From Acanthosepion esculentum (taxonomy: Eukaryota; Mollusca; Cephalopoda; Sepiida; Sepiidae): a stretch of 64,000 nt of DNA. Location of the stretch: the NCBI GenBank assembly GCA_964036315.1, contig OZ038482.1, positions 11,765,489-11,829,488 of the forward strand. Reading direction: 5' to 3'. Shown one piece after another: positions 22,308-31,635 of the stretch. The translations under genes were made by a program, and so were the position numbers. The first letter of the stretch is position 1, and every line of letters begins with the position of its first letter. Below the pieces are notes generated by a model, which saw only the letters and a list, made by a program, of their open reading frames with translations, did no database searches and was not told the DNA's origin.

Positions 22308-22610
22308 CATGTAGTATTGAATGTTAAAGACAACATAGTCTTGCATATTTTCATTTGAATTTTCTCATATTCTCTAATGAGACTTTTTATTTGAAAATGG
22401 TTTCGAAATATGTATTGTCCGTACGATGACCTAGCGCTTTCGAACATTATTGAAGATGAACAACGATGTTCGAAAGCGCTAGGTCATCGTATGGACAATA
22501 CATATTTCGAAACCATTTTCAAATAAAAAGTCTCATTAGAGAATATGAGAAAATTCAAATGAAAATATGCAAGACTATGTTGTCTTTAACATTCAATACT
22601 ACATGTTTAA
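22303..22610. repeat. Family C palindrome copy 1: 145-bp arms, 18-nt spacer
   Basis: Left arm 22303-22447 and right arm 22466-22610 are reverse complements with one mismatch by eye (in CCRTACG). Each arm carries TTCGAAAGCGCTAGGTC, the 3' half of a hammerhead-like motif. The spacer TATTGAAGATGAACAACG supplies a core-like segment (TTGAAGA) only for the right arm. Because both arms are equal, mirror-image frames appear on both strands with the same residues and are not genes. Same family as 43184-43696. Confidence 0.93.
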
Positions 22611-22631
22611 AAGAAAAGTTGCTGCCAAATT

Positions 22632-22670
<39 letters not shown>
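22632..22670. repeat. (CA)n then (TA)n
   Basis: CA run at 22632-22644 followed by about 13 TA units. The order (CA)n/(TA)n next to GCTGCCAAATTA is shared with the left flank of the second palindrome. Confidence 0.95.
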
Positions 22671-23227
22671 GTAAAGGTAACAAATCTGTTGGCATATAAT
22701 CCAAGTGAATCCTAGTACTATAAAATATTAAAACTGATCCACAAAGAGTTCAATGTATTTATTATTACAGAACAAATAATTAATAAACAATAAAATCCCA
22801 AATCACCTCATATGGGGAATAGCCTATTTCAGCAGACGAAGATATCGTTCATCTGTCTTATCAACCCCGTTGTGGACTGAGTTCGTGTCAAAATTAAAAA
22901 TTTAACTGTGAAAGCTAAAAAAATACACACACAGTCGAAAAACTAATGCAGAATTTAGCTATTTCAATGTTTCAGTCAGACGAAAGACATGAGGCAGTGG
23001 TCAGGGTGGAAGTTATTTGTCTTAAAGGGAAGAAGTTTTATAAAATTAAACCTGAATATTGATTTTATGACATTAATTTGGGGTTATCTGAAATATTAAT
23101 TTAAAATTAAAATTAAAATAAAATGGGGTTTAAAAATAAATATAAATAAATAGATGGATAAAAGGATGTAATGGATTATGGAAAGCGAGTTGGGGAGGTC
23201 TTAGAGGAGGGGAAAGTTTATAAATTA
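22671..23227. other. No gene seen
   Basis: AT-rich unassigned DNA. Confidence 0.5.
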
Positions 23228-24010
23228 TTAGCAGCATGGCCCAGCATTGCCCGTGCTTGATTCAAAAATCGTACGACTCATACAGCAACCGCTATCACTT
23301 GACTTAAAATATGTTTGCCCTTCCTTGCCTTTAAAGGAGTGCCCTTTGCCGTGCTGATGTTGCTACATGCCTTACTTCTGGCCTATCTCACACTGCGATT
23401 TTTTTCTAAGCTCTATACTAAACATTAAATCTGTTACGAAAAAAGAACTAAACAAAATGAACACAAAACGATCAGCTTTAAAAAAGGACTCGTAACTGGA
23501 AAAACCGAATGAAAAAAGAATGTTAACAACAAATACTTTTTCACACCCAACCGAGTTCTGCGGAATCAAAATCAACGTTGAGTTTAAGCAAGCAAATGGG
23601 CCAATTGGAGTAAAGTGCCATGAAGATTTAAATTTTTCCCACTTGTGACGAATGCAGCTATCGATTTTTTTTGCAGGCTAGTTAACATTCGTGTCAGTCA
23701 ACTGTTGGCTCTCACGCTGGCCAATAGAATCTTCCTGCCTATTCGTGGTAGCCAGCTATAGGCTCTCACTCTGGCCAGTAGAAAATGGCCGCAAACTACA
23801 TGAAAACTGCCGTAGAAGCATGAAAAAATCGATTATTTCCACTATCGATGGGAGTTGGGAAATTCAACGTCGGTCTTGGCCTTTCCACTAACTTGGAGCA
23901 TGTACATGTAAATTTTGGTGCAAATCCGTCTAAAATTGCAGCCGAGCATTCGTTACACACATACACACACACATCTTGCCTTTTATAGATAGAGATAAAT
24001 ATAGTGCAAA
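23228..24010 (+). mobile_element. Dispersed repeat family F, copy 1
   Basis: Aligns over nearly its whole length with 62888-63680. It begins TAGCAGCATGGCCC (TAGCAACATGGCCCGGCG in copy 2) and ends ACACACACATCTTGCC then TTTTATAGATAGAGAT. The CA tract plus TTTTATAGATA end resembles the 3' ends of RTE-type retroposons in many animals, but no reverse-transcriptase piece is included. Inside are three copies of a CTGGCC-type word near 23710-23785. Small open frames are unsupported. Direction is inferred from the simple-repeat end. Confidence 0.8.
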
Positions 24011-24107
24011 GAGGTATAGAGGGGGAATATAGAAATTAGAATTAGTTATACTTTCGACATTTGAAGAGTTAAAGTGGAATGAACATTATGGAAATATAGT
24101 AGCTAAG

Positions 24108-24108
<1 letters not shown>

Positions 24109-24152
<44 letters not shown>
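24109..24152. repeat. (TA)n microsatellite
   Basis: About 22 units followed by a GT-rich stretch and GGGCAACAATCCCTC. Confidence 0.97.
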
Positions 24153-24153
<1 letters not shown>

Positions 24154-24330
24154 GGACTGTGTGTGCGTATGTATGTGTGTGTGTGTTTGTGTTTAATTGT
24201 GTATTTGGGCAACAATCCCTCTTTTATACAATTTTCTTTAAAAAAAGACTGACAAGGTACTGTGTTTAAGTTTTTAGAACTTTCTTCTTTTCCGGACATA
24301 AATTATACAGAAATTGTTTTACTATTCTGT

Positions 24331-24372
24331 ATGTCCGAGCGCTTTCGGCTATACTTTTAGCCATTATCATGT
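24331..24372 (-). ncRNA. Degenerate hammerhead-like motif
   Basis: Minus strand ATGATAA in place of CTGATGA, extra T, stem II GGCT/AGCC, GAA, palindromic AGCGCT, C, then GGAC. The layout is the same as in family C (palindromic stem III, then GGTC/GGAC), but two core bases are changed. It belongs to a repeat starting at the (TA)n near 24109. Confidence 0.45.
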
Positions 24373-25179
24373 ATGATTTTATTTTTACTTTTAACTGAAT
24401 GTATGAATGGTTTTATGTTATATATCTAGAGTTATAGGAATGTTTTTATTTCCCAAACACGGTCGGCTCATTGTGGCCGTGTTCATAGTTGATATTGACT
24501 GTTGGCATTTTCGTTTTTTATTAATAATGCTTTCACTATTTTAGCCTTTTTTTACATGTGGATCAGGGTATTATATTCCCAACGTTGTCCTTGGTCACAA
24601 AGCGTCAAATGTTACCACGGCCACAGTCAGGAATTAAGTAATCTTGACTGTTGCACACAACGTACATAAATAGGTCCACTATACTTCACCATCAATCCCA
24701 ATATCGTAAAATTAACCGAATCAACCCTATCGAAACGACACGCCAGCTGCAACACGGAGAAGAAAAGGAAGTCGGATGGCCCGTAAAGACAGTATTACTC
24801 AGCAAAGCTAGCGACTCAGGAAGAAGGGAATAGACAGGAGATAACAGTATGAATAGATTGTGAGTTATAAAACAGCACAATCATAACGCAAACTTTCTGA
24901 TATCGTGAATGACGATAATATATCTTTCGTATTCTAATTTTTCTTCTCGGTGTGATGCAATTTTGGAACTTTTTTCTTAATAAATTCTGGCATTATTCCT
25001 TCCTTAGGACAAATCCACTTCATCAAATGTTTTTCTGGCTTCAATAAAATCTTGATTAAATTGTTTGTTTTTATCTTGTTAAACATCTGACAAAATGTCT
25101 GACGAATTGTGAAGAATTGTGATTCAGTAAATGTTGAGATTTGCTAAGAATTCACAATAGTAAATTTCTTTTCAGAAAC
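24373..25179. other. No gene seen
   Basis: AT-rich DNA. A 60-codon + strand frame near 24651 is unsupported. Confidence 0.5.
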
Positions 25180-26101
25180 AAACAAGCTGATGTCGACAAA
25201 CCCCGTACCCATCAGGAGTTACGTAGTGCAAGATTAAAAGCTGAAATGAAAGGTTTTCTTGCTGCACATGACCAATGCTTACTATTTTGACATTACCAAG
25301 CCGACATATTAAAAAAAATGGGTTAACCAGAAATGTAAATTCTGTGATAAATACCCAGAAGCAATTGGCCATCTTGTATCAGAGTGAACGGTGTTAGCAT
25401 CCACTGAATATAAAACTCAGCATGATAGAGTAGGTCAATATCTGCACTTGAAAATATGCAACTTTTATGGGAAAGAAACTGCAAGAAACTGGTATGAACA
25501 TCACCCAGACCAGGTTACAGATATAGGACCTGTAACAATTGTATCGGACTTTATATTGCACACAGACAGAACAATGAACGCTAATCGACCTGACACCGTG
25601 ATTAAAGATCACAAGAACAGAATGTGCTTTCTTATTGACATGGCAGTCCCTGCAAACTGTAATGTATCTTTGGAAATCTTTAAAAAAAAACTATCAGAAT
25701 ACAAGGATCTTGAAGTAGAAATCTAAAATAAAAACTGTGACACATGAGGACCTCAATAATTCTAGTAGTAGTTGGAGCCCTTGGAATTATTGGAAATGAG
25801 TCCAATAGATTCATTAAAGGGATTACTTTTAGCCCAAGTCTTAAAGAAATACAAAAATGTACCCATAAGTACAGCCCATACTTTACGAAGGGCTTTATCG
25901 CTGTAAAAATATGTGTGATTTTATCTTGTTATGTTTTTTCGTTTTTGCTTTTTTTGTTTTGTCTTTTTGTTTTGTTTTTTGTTTTGTTTTGTTTTTTCTC
26001 AAAAACAAACTACTCAGTGGAAAATGTCATGATGACATTCCTTACCTTAGGTCTCTGGTTGGGACCCGGAAAGAAATGATTATAGACCAGAAATCAAAGG
26101 A

Positions 26102-26145
<44 letters not shown>
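25180..26145 (+). pseudogene. LINE ORF2 C-terminal region with zinc cluster and (TAA)n tail, copy 2
   Basis: Longer copy of the family at 13286-13811. In order: RSARLKAEMKGFLAAHDQ, a zinc-binding-like cluster CKFCDKYPEAIGHLVSE whose final cysteine codon is TGA, then EYKTQHDRVGQYLHLKICNF, ETARNWYEHHPDQV, NANRPDTVIKDHKN, CFLIDMAVPANCNVS, EYKDLEVEI, and after a stop TSIILVVVGALGIIGN. At least four stops and a frameshift. The non-coding end has a TTTTGTTTTG run, GAAAATGTCATGATGAC and CCCGGAAAGAAATG, then (AAT)n at 26103-26141. Both copies therefore share the same 3' terminus. Confidence 0.9.
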
Positions 26146-26380
26146 CTGAAAACATTTGAGAAACTAAATAAATACAAGGACTTCATGATATAAATCAATA
26201 GAATTCGTCATCTCAAGACAACAACATTGCCTGTGGTTATTGGGGTTTGGGAATTATATTAAAAGAAGCAAAGATGTGAATGAAATTCCTGATATGCTTA
26301 AAATAGGTAAATTGCAAAACTCCATACTCATACTTAGATTTCTCTCTATGCAGTAAACACAAATGTATATTTATTACAGG

Positions 26381-26740
26381 CTTACGGCCATATCATGTTG
26401 AAATAGCAGTTCTCGCACGATCACCGAAGTTAAGCAAAGTCGAGCCTGGTCAGTACATGGATAGATGACTGTTTGGGAATACCAGGTGAAGTAAGTTTGG
26501 GTGTGCGAGTGGTGTAATGGATAACGCCTCGGAATTGGAAATAGGAGAGCCGAGTTCCAATCCCAGTCGGGTTTGTTATATTCCGTTATGCGCAAATACC
26601 CTTTGGAAAGGCATGAATCCATCACTTCTAATCGCAGTTATGGTAGGACTTCTAGCAATAAATAATTATATCCAAATTATTTTTAAAATCTAAAAATATT
26701 TTCTGGCTTTAAGTAACATGCAAATTTCTGATAGGCCATA
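26381..26740 (+). mobile_element. 5S rRNA/tRNA composite SINE, copy 1
   Basis: 26381-26497 is a diverged 5S rRNA: CTTACGGCCATATCA, GATCACCGAAGTTAAGCA, GTCGAGCCTGGTCAGTAC, GGGAATACCAGGTG, covering the internal control region boxes. 26501-26575 is tRNA-like, with a box-A-like GTGGTGTAATGG and a box-B-like GAGTTCCAATCCC. A body of about 100 bp follows, then the tail hairpin at 26703-26738 (GGCTTTAAGTAAC...GATAGGCC). Transcription by RNA polymerase III is inferred from these internal boxes. It is a retroposon, not a working 5S gene, because the 5S part is mutated and fused. The second copy is at 49092-49470. Confidence 0.88.
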
Positions 26741-27277
26741 AGATATATACATCTTCCCCAATATGGTACTGCTCGTGACTAGAAAAGAAAGAAAACGACT
26801 CTTATTAAAAAAAAGTCGTATAACATTTTATGTTCATTGCTTTAAGTGTCCGAGTTTAGGGATAGAAATCCATCAGAATGAGTAGAAAATAAATGAAAGA
26901 ATTGTTTTTTTTTATCCATACGGTCTCCATGTCAACAATATGTTAAGAATTTTGGTGAAATGATCCCGACAGATTTATACATTAAATGACAATTGGAAAA
27001 AACGACTTTCTTTTTAAATAAGTCGCTCATTTTCTTCTTTTACTAGTCACGAGTAACGCCAGATTGGGAAAAATATTTGAACTCATTATTCTAAATAAAC
27101 ACACAAATACATACACATGCAATTCACTTTTTTGTCTTCGATCTGAGGAAACCCAAAATTGGCGACATGCATTATCGGATATTTTTTCGAAATATTATAC
27201 TTAGGTGAACGTTTTGTCTAAATGTCATTTAATGTATAACTCTGTCGGGATTATTTACCCTAATTCTTAACATATAC

Positions 27278-27278
<1 letters not shown>
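26741..27278. other. No gene; degenerate family K repeat at 27005-27185
   Basis: 27005-27185 aligns with the right half of the repeats at 29335-29540 and 29830-30040 (CACGAGTAACGCCAG, CAAATACATACACAT). It keeps a decayed hammerhead region, ATCTGAGGAAACCC...TTGGCGACATGC. Confidence 0.55.
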
Positions 27279-27338
<60 letters not shown>

Positions 27339-27349
27339 TGAACAGATTG

Positions 27350-27410
<61 letters not shown>

Positions 27411-27421
27411 TGAACAGATTG

Positions 27422-27485
<64 letters not shown>

Positions 27486-27521
27486 GTGAACAGACTGAGA
27501 TAGATAGATATGAACAGATTG

Positions 27522-27593
<72 letters not shown>
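27279..27593. repeat. Interrupted (GATA)n array
   Basis: Blocks of GATA separated by ATGAACAGATTGA (three times) and GTGAACAGACTGA (once). One block has been reduced to GATAGATA. The minus-strand Ser-Ile-Tyr-Leu repeats are a translation of GATA and not a protein. Confidence 0.97.
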
Positions 27594-29246
27594 TATGGCG
27601 TTGATGACTAAAACCAATGAACAGGATCAGGACTAGAAGCTTCCAGTTTGACCAAAACCTGCTCCCGTCATCCATTCCCTATCGCCGTTAGGCTTTGCAA
27701 GAGTTGGTTGAAGGTGAAAACAAATCAGAGTAGAAGAAAGTGCCAATGGTGTGAATTTGTTTAAGGTTGACCTCAACTTGCCAGGAAGTGACCCACACAT
27801 TTGATTTCAAGGCCTCCATCTGCAGCACATATGGAATGAGACATGCAGAATCCAGTTTTGAAACTGCAACGGACTGCCGCTGACGCTGTTATAATTTCGA
27901 GTGGCGCCTTCTGTAGCATGTCCGTCATGCGTAGCCCTTGTAATCGTCATCCTCTTGTTACACCAGGGGAGTTTTGGGAGTTAGTCGTGCTTAATCTAGG
28001 TGATTGTCTTCGACCTTGCCGCTAAGGATCACACTACACGAACTTCCGATGGTATCGCTCTCAGAGTCATCGGACAACGCAAGCCCCTCCGCCACGACAT
28101 GGACCGACTATCAGATGTACGCAATAAAAAAGATAAAAAATGATGGTTAACTTTAAAAACAGTTCCTGGATATTGGATTAATAAATAACAGTCGAGGTTT
28201 TTTTTGTTTATATTTCGATGTTTATTCCCATCCCTGTAAGAACAATATGAATAGACATCATTTTTATTGTCTACTTTTAGGATTAGATATATAAAAATAA
28301 TTAAAATAAAATTTTAAAAAAAAACAGTGAGATGTGAATAAAGTTATAGATAATTTTTGGATTTCCTATTCACTGGTTTCAGTCTCAAGTGGAAGGATCT
28401 TCTTACTCTTAAAATTATTACTTTGCAAGCATTTATCAAAAATCGGAGACATATTATAGACAGACGTGAACAAAGTACAAAAGCTAAATAGATATGAATT
28501 TATTCAGATGCATAGGAAGAGATCGATAAAGAATGAGATGCCAAGTGTGAAGTAGCCACAGCCAACTTACGACAAGTACTTCCTCCAGTGTTTGTGATCA
28601 GCACAAAATACAATCAACCATATCTAGCAGAATGGATCGTCGTTGTTACAAGATAAGCTAAGGCCGTTGCCCCGTTTATTTTCAACAATGATTTCATCTT
28701 CCAATAATCATCGAATATGACATTCTGTTTTTCATTCTTCCTGGTATTGAATGCCAACATGCTTACAAGAGAAAACGCATTTTTCTGGAAACTTAACCAG
28801 TTTCTAAATTACCCACACGAAAGAATAATGGAAACCTGTGAAAGTATAATGGAAACCTGCTTTGTTTTCTGGGCATTAGCTAAGACATGATGACAAATGC
28901 AGAAGAAAAAAGCGATAAACTTCCTATTACGCTTAACTTATATGTAAGAAGAGTCCTTCTTATGCCATGTCTCTTTCGGGCCTAGGCGATCATGACGCGC
29001 CATAGATTACTTTTACTTTACTATCTGTGAATTGCTATGCGTTCTTGGGAACAGTTTCTTGTTGCCTTCTCAACATTTTAGAATTCAGTGTTTTTCTTTC
29101 TCCTAGACTGGTTGACATTAAAGGCGAGAGAGCCCAGTCGACTCGGCTATTTCGCCCCTGCCTAGGAGGAGAACATACTGATGTAACCCGTTCTCAAGGG
29201 CAAAAGTAAACGCGACAGATGAACCCAGGATTCGAACCCTATGGTA
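27594..29246. other. No gene seen
   Basis: 1.65 kb with no recognised element. A 60-codon + strand frame at 27843-28025 sits in locally GC-richer DNA but has no motif or neighbour that supports it. Confidence 0.5.
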
Positions 29247-29281
29247 ATTTGTCAAATTTAAAACATTTCATTGAAACTAGA

Positions 29282-29321
29282 TTTAATTACACCTTTCGAC
29301 TTTCTAGGCTTCATCAGATCG
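29282..29321 (-). ncRNA. Hammerhead-like motif, family K left arm
   Basis: Minus strand: GAT, core CTGATGA (29317-29311), extra A, stem II GCCT paired imperfectly with AGTC, GAA, then AGGTGT where the family has palindromic ACGCGT. Stem I GAT/ATT. Confidence 0.5.
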
Positions 29322-29464
29322 CGCATTTTCATCCATTTCATTCTTTTAATTAATCACGAGAAACGCCAGGTAAGGGATAAATACTATGATTCATTATTTA
29401 AGCATATACACAAATATGCATACACATAAATACACATACACGCATTTCTTTCTTTTGTTTTCTT

Positions 29465-29501
29465 GATGTGAAGAAGCCTAGAAAGGCGAAACGCGTAATC
29501 A
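29465..29501 (+). ncRNA. Hammerhead-like motif, family K right arm
   Basis: GAT, core GTGAAGA (C3 is G), extra A, stem II GCCT/AGGC, GAA, palindromic ACGCGT as stem III strand, cleavage base A, then ATC pairing with GAT. Stem III has no loop, so folding as a dimer would be required. Confidence 0.5.
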
Positions 29502-29829
29502 GATCGAGTTTCAATGAAAGGTTTTTCCTTTTGTCAAATTTCAACCAAACTTTGTCGGCATTCTGCATCCTATTTTAAACACGTATTTTCGACACGAAAG
29601 ACACATGGACAGACCTAAAAGCATATAAATCTTTTACTTTCAACCCATTCTGAAGGATTGGATGAGGATTTGCCTTGGATAAATTTCAGAAAAGAATCTC
29701 TTGCCTTCGAGATATTCTGAAAATGAGTTGAGGGTTTGCCATGAATTCGATGCAGAAAAGCTGGGAAAAATATATTAACAACTTTCGATATGAACTAAGA
29801 ATTATAAAGAAAAGATACAGAATTAACGG

Positions 29830-30041
29830 CTTTTTTTTTAAAGTCACTTATTTTCGTTCTTTTCTTTCATCACGAGAAACTCCAGTTTAGGGAAGAAGCA
29901 CTAATGGTTCAGTATTTAAGCATACGCAGCAAACACACACACACACACATTTCTTTCTTTCGTTTTTGGGTCTGTTAAAGCCTAGAAAGGTGAAACGCGT
30001 AATCAAATCTAGTTTCAATGAAACCGTTTTCATTTGTCAAA
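29830..30041 (+). mobile_element. Family K element, single right-hand copy
   Basis: Aligns with 29335-29560 (ATCACGAGAAACTCCAG, TTAAGCATACGCA, GAAACGCGTAATCAAATCTAG). The hammerhead core here is CTGTTAA at 29972-29978, so it is degenerate. A short (TA)n follows at 30040. Confidence 0.65.
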
Positions 30042-30062
30042 TATATATATATATATTGTCAT

Positions 30063-30105
30063 CCACAGACAGACTGTTTCGCTGCATCACAGCTCATCAG
30101 TGTGG
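30063..30105 (-). ncRNA. Canonical hammerhead ribozyme
   Basis: Minus strand, all core positions intact: stem I CCACA/TGTGG (30105-30101 with 30067-30063), CTGATGA (30100-30094), stem II GCTG/CAGC with loop TGATG, GAA (30080-30078), stem III ACA/TGT with loop GTC closed by the A15.1-U16.1 pair, and C at 30068 as the cleavage base. There is no extra nucleotide before stem II, unlike the other families here. Self-cleavage is predicted between 30068 and 30067. Confidence 0.9.
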
Positions 30106-30130
30106 CTAGACGTCCGGTTGCCACTAGCTA

Positions 30131-30183
30131 GGATCGAAATCCAACTGAATTGGCGTCAGTCGGGGGGTTCTACCACTAAGCCA
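30131..30183 (-). promoter_or_regulatory. tRNA-like internal pol III promoter boxes
   Basis: Minus strand box-A-like TGGCTTAGTGG (30183-30173) and box-B-like GGATTTCGATCC (30142-30131) are about 30 nt apart, upstream of the canonical hammerhead. The box-A flank TGGTAGAAC is also tRNA-like. The sequence does not fold as a complete tRNA by eye. Confidence 0.65.
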
Positions 30184-30376
30184 TTGGCGCACGGTAGGGA
30201 TGATGGTGAATTTAAGCGTATTTAATTTTAGATAAACACACAGTGACTAAGAGAACTCGATTCGATTTACCAAAGAGTCTTGCATTGTTAGCTGTAACAG
30301 TCACTGTTTACAAACCCACACTTCCTCCCCAGAGAGCTCAACCGAAATAAATTTTTAGGAGCATATATATTGTCAT

Positions 30377-30419
30377 CCACGGACATACTGTTTCGCTGTA
30401 TCACAGCTTATCAGTGTGG
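30377..30419 (-). ncRNA. Degenerate hammerhead, second unit
   Basis: Same layout as the canonical copy, but the core is CTGATAA (G8 changed to A), stem I has one mismatch and the stem III loop is GTA. Predicted to be inactive or weak. Cleavage base C is at 30382. Confidence 0.75.
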
Positions 30420-30467
30420 CTAGACGTCCGGTTGCCTCTAGCTAGGATCGAAACCCGACTTAACTGG

Positions 30468-30516
<49 letters not shown>

Positions 30517-30517
30517 T
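30468..30517. repeat. (GATA)n microsatellite
   Basis: About 12 units interrupting the second retrozyme-like unit after CTTAACTGG. Confidence 0.97.
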
Positions 30518-30519
30518 GA

Positions 30520-30747
30520 GCTAAGGAGTCACGGAGAGTGGCAATTGACTATAAAGCCGTAAACGTACAGCAACTCAAATGTGATATTTGCGGTAAGATA
30601 GGCGGGTCCAGAAGCGGTTTCATGCGACATTTTAAATTGCATGATAATATACCACTCACTGTTGGACCTCTTCAGTGCCCTGTTTGTGCAGGAATATGTA
30701 GCACCCTTGCTGGGCTAAAAAGCCACATTCGTTCAGCACATCAGTAG
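30520..30747 (+). CDS. Partial ORF with two C2H2 zinc fingers, probably a retroelement tail
   Basis: The frame opens after a TGA at 30517 and has no ATG before the fingers. It ends at TAG 30745-30747. Finger 1 is CDICGKIGGSRSGFMRHFKLH (C-X2-C-X12-H-X3-H, residues counted within the motif). Finger 2 is CPVCAGICSTLAGLKSHIRS followed by AH (C-X2-C-X12-H-X4-H). Zinc fingers of this pattern bind nucleic acids. Paired fingers just before the stop codon are common at the C-terminus of some LINE ORF2 proteins, and octopus genomes also have large C2H2 gene families. The adjacent (GATA)n and the lack of a start favour a 5'-truncated retroelement tail over a host exon. Both fingers have every ligand. 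Confidence 0.5.
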   Translation, partial: AKESRRVAIDYKAVNVQQLKCDICGKIGGSRSGFMRHFKLHDNIPLTVGPLQCPVCAGICSTLAGLKSHIRSAHQ

Positions 30748-30803
30748 ATATTCTCCAATAAGATATGTAGTAATGGCCGTACTCGGACACGAGTTAGCAA
30801 CCA

Positions 30804-30804
<1 letters not shown>

Positions 30805-30871
<67 letters not shown>
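30805..30871. repeat. (TA)n microsatellite
   Basis: About 33 units after CAACCACCA. Confidence 0.98.
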
Positions 30872-30875
<4 letters not shown>

Positions 30876-30938
30876 TTTTACATACCGACAAAAGCAACTT
30901 ACTCACTACAAAGGTGAATTCTTGTATCGATGCGACTG

Positions 30939-30995
30939 AATCTCGACTGGTGAGAACCAAAAATGATTATTTTTTGGTTCTCACCAGTCGAGATT
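30939..30995. repeat. Perfect 25-bp inverted repeat, 7-nt loop
   Basis: The arm AATCTCGACTGGTGAGAACC plus AAAAA (30939-30963) is exactly mirrored at 30971-30995. The loop is TGATTAT. It lies between two (TA)n tracts. Confidence 0.95.
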
Positions 30996-31096
30996 GCTAT
31001 AATAAATAATTATTGCTCTACTCTTGGCATTGAGTCCTCTTTTGAATTAATGCTGTGAACGTTAGAATTTATATTATTTTCGTTCTCATTACATTC

Positions 31097-31097
<1 letters not shown>

Positions 31098-31149
<52 letters not shown>
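31098..31149. repeat. (TA)n microsatellite
   Basis: About 26 units at the end of family D copy 1. Confidence 0.98.
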
Positions 31150-31154
<5 letters not shown>

Positions 31155-31512
31155 TTATACTCGTTTAGAAAAACCTTAGGTATTTTGGCTTGTAATTGAA
31201 CAAACCAATGTCCAAGGAAAAATAAGAGATAAAAAAAGAAAGAACTAAGAACATGAAATTGAGGCGAAAACAATCGTCCAGAATTCAAGCTCAGAGTCCA
31301 AAGAAAAAAAACCTCCAAAACGAGTAAAGCAAAAGTAACTAAGTAATGTGCTCAATACACCAAGTAGAGCAAAGCCAACTATAAACCTAAAGAGCCAGGT
31401 AAACCTACCTAGATTTCACCTATCGGATCCTCAAGGCAAGTTGGTTCCTCAGCCTTACGATCCGTGTAGGTGAAACCTAGATAGGTTTACCAGGCTCTTT
31501 AGGTTCATAGTT
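31150..31512 (-). mobile_element. Family D repeat copy 1 with terminal inverted repeat
   Basis: 31150-31430 is the reverse complement of 38001-38265 (shared words TTAGGTATTTTGG, CATGTTCTTAGTTCTTTCTT, CTCGTTTTGGAGG). Its far end forms an imperfect inverted repeat: 31376-31436 with 31451-31512, both containing AACCTAAAGAGCC and GGTAAACCTA. (TA)n flanks both sides. There is no coding content. Confidence 0.8.
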
Positions 31513-31519
31513 ATATATA

Positions 31520-31581
<62 letters not shown>

Positions 31582-31582
31582 G

Positions 31583-31631
<49 letters not shown>
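31513..31631. repeat. Two (TA)n tracts split by TGAAGAAA
   Basis: 31513-31578 and 31588-31631. The insert GAAGAAATATA is the family A left-end sequence seen at 8373, so the second tract has grown inside that element. Confidence 0.95.

Positions 31632-31635
<4 letters not shown>

Larger units (their letters stand above)
29247..29560. mobile_element. Family K hammerhead element with inverted ends
   Basis: The left segment (about 29247-29325, minus sense) and right segment (about 29465-29550, plus sense) are inverted copies sharing GTCAAATTT, TTTCATTGAAACT, GATCTGATTACG and CTTTCTAGGCTTC. Between them are about 110 bp with ATCACGAGAAACGCCAG and CACATACA runs. The hammerhead-like motifs point outward. 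Confidence 0.7.
30042..30466 (-). mobile_element. SINE/retrozyme-like element: tRNA-like promoter plus two hammerheads in direct repeat
   Basis: Two direct minus-strand copies share CTAGCTAG, GGCAACCGGACGTC, TAGCCACACTGAT and TGGATGACAATATA. The predicted cleavage sites (30068 and 30382) are 314 nt apart, so a transcript crossing both would release a 314-nt unit. The downstream copy (30042-30200) has tRNA-like boxes. The upstream copy keeps a box-B-like GGGTTTCGATCC and is cut at the (GATA)n tract. There is no open frame. A SINE with pol III boxes and a hammerhead recalls Schistosoma Sm-alpha, and tandem hammerhead units recall animal retrozymes. Those comparisons are from family knowledge. 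Confidence 0.8.

Noticed and set aside
22211..22699. Two near-identical protein frames on opposite strands, repeated at 42976-43329 and 43551-43772
   Set aside because: They are the two arms of palindromes read in opposite directions; the shared residues do not indicate a gene.
26381..26497. Functional 5S rRNA gene (also 49092-49213)
   Set aside because: Several substitutions in conserved positions, and fusion to a tRNA-like segment and SINE body, show retroposons rather than 5S genes.
27279..27675. Long minus-strand open frames of Ser-Ile-Tyr-Leu repeats (also at 52869-53093 and 55356-56036)
   Set aside because: They are translations of (GATA)n. TATC repeats contain no stop in these frames, so length means nothing.
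27843..28025. 60-codon frame as a small host protein
   Set aside because: No domain, no splice or promoter evidence; length is within chance expectation.
30131..30200. True tRNA gene
   Set aside because: Box A and box B are present, but I could not form an acceptor stem and anticodon arm; it is a tRNA-derived promoter.
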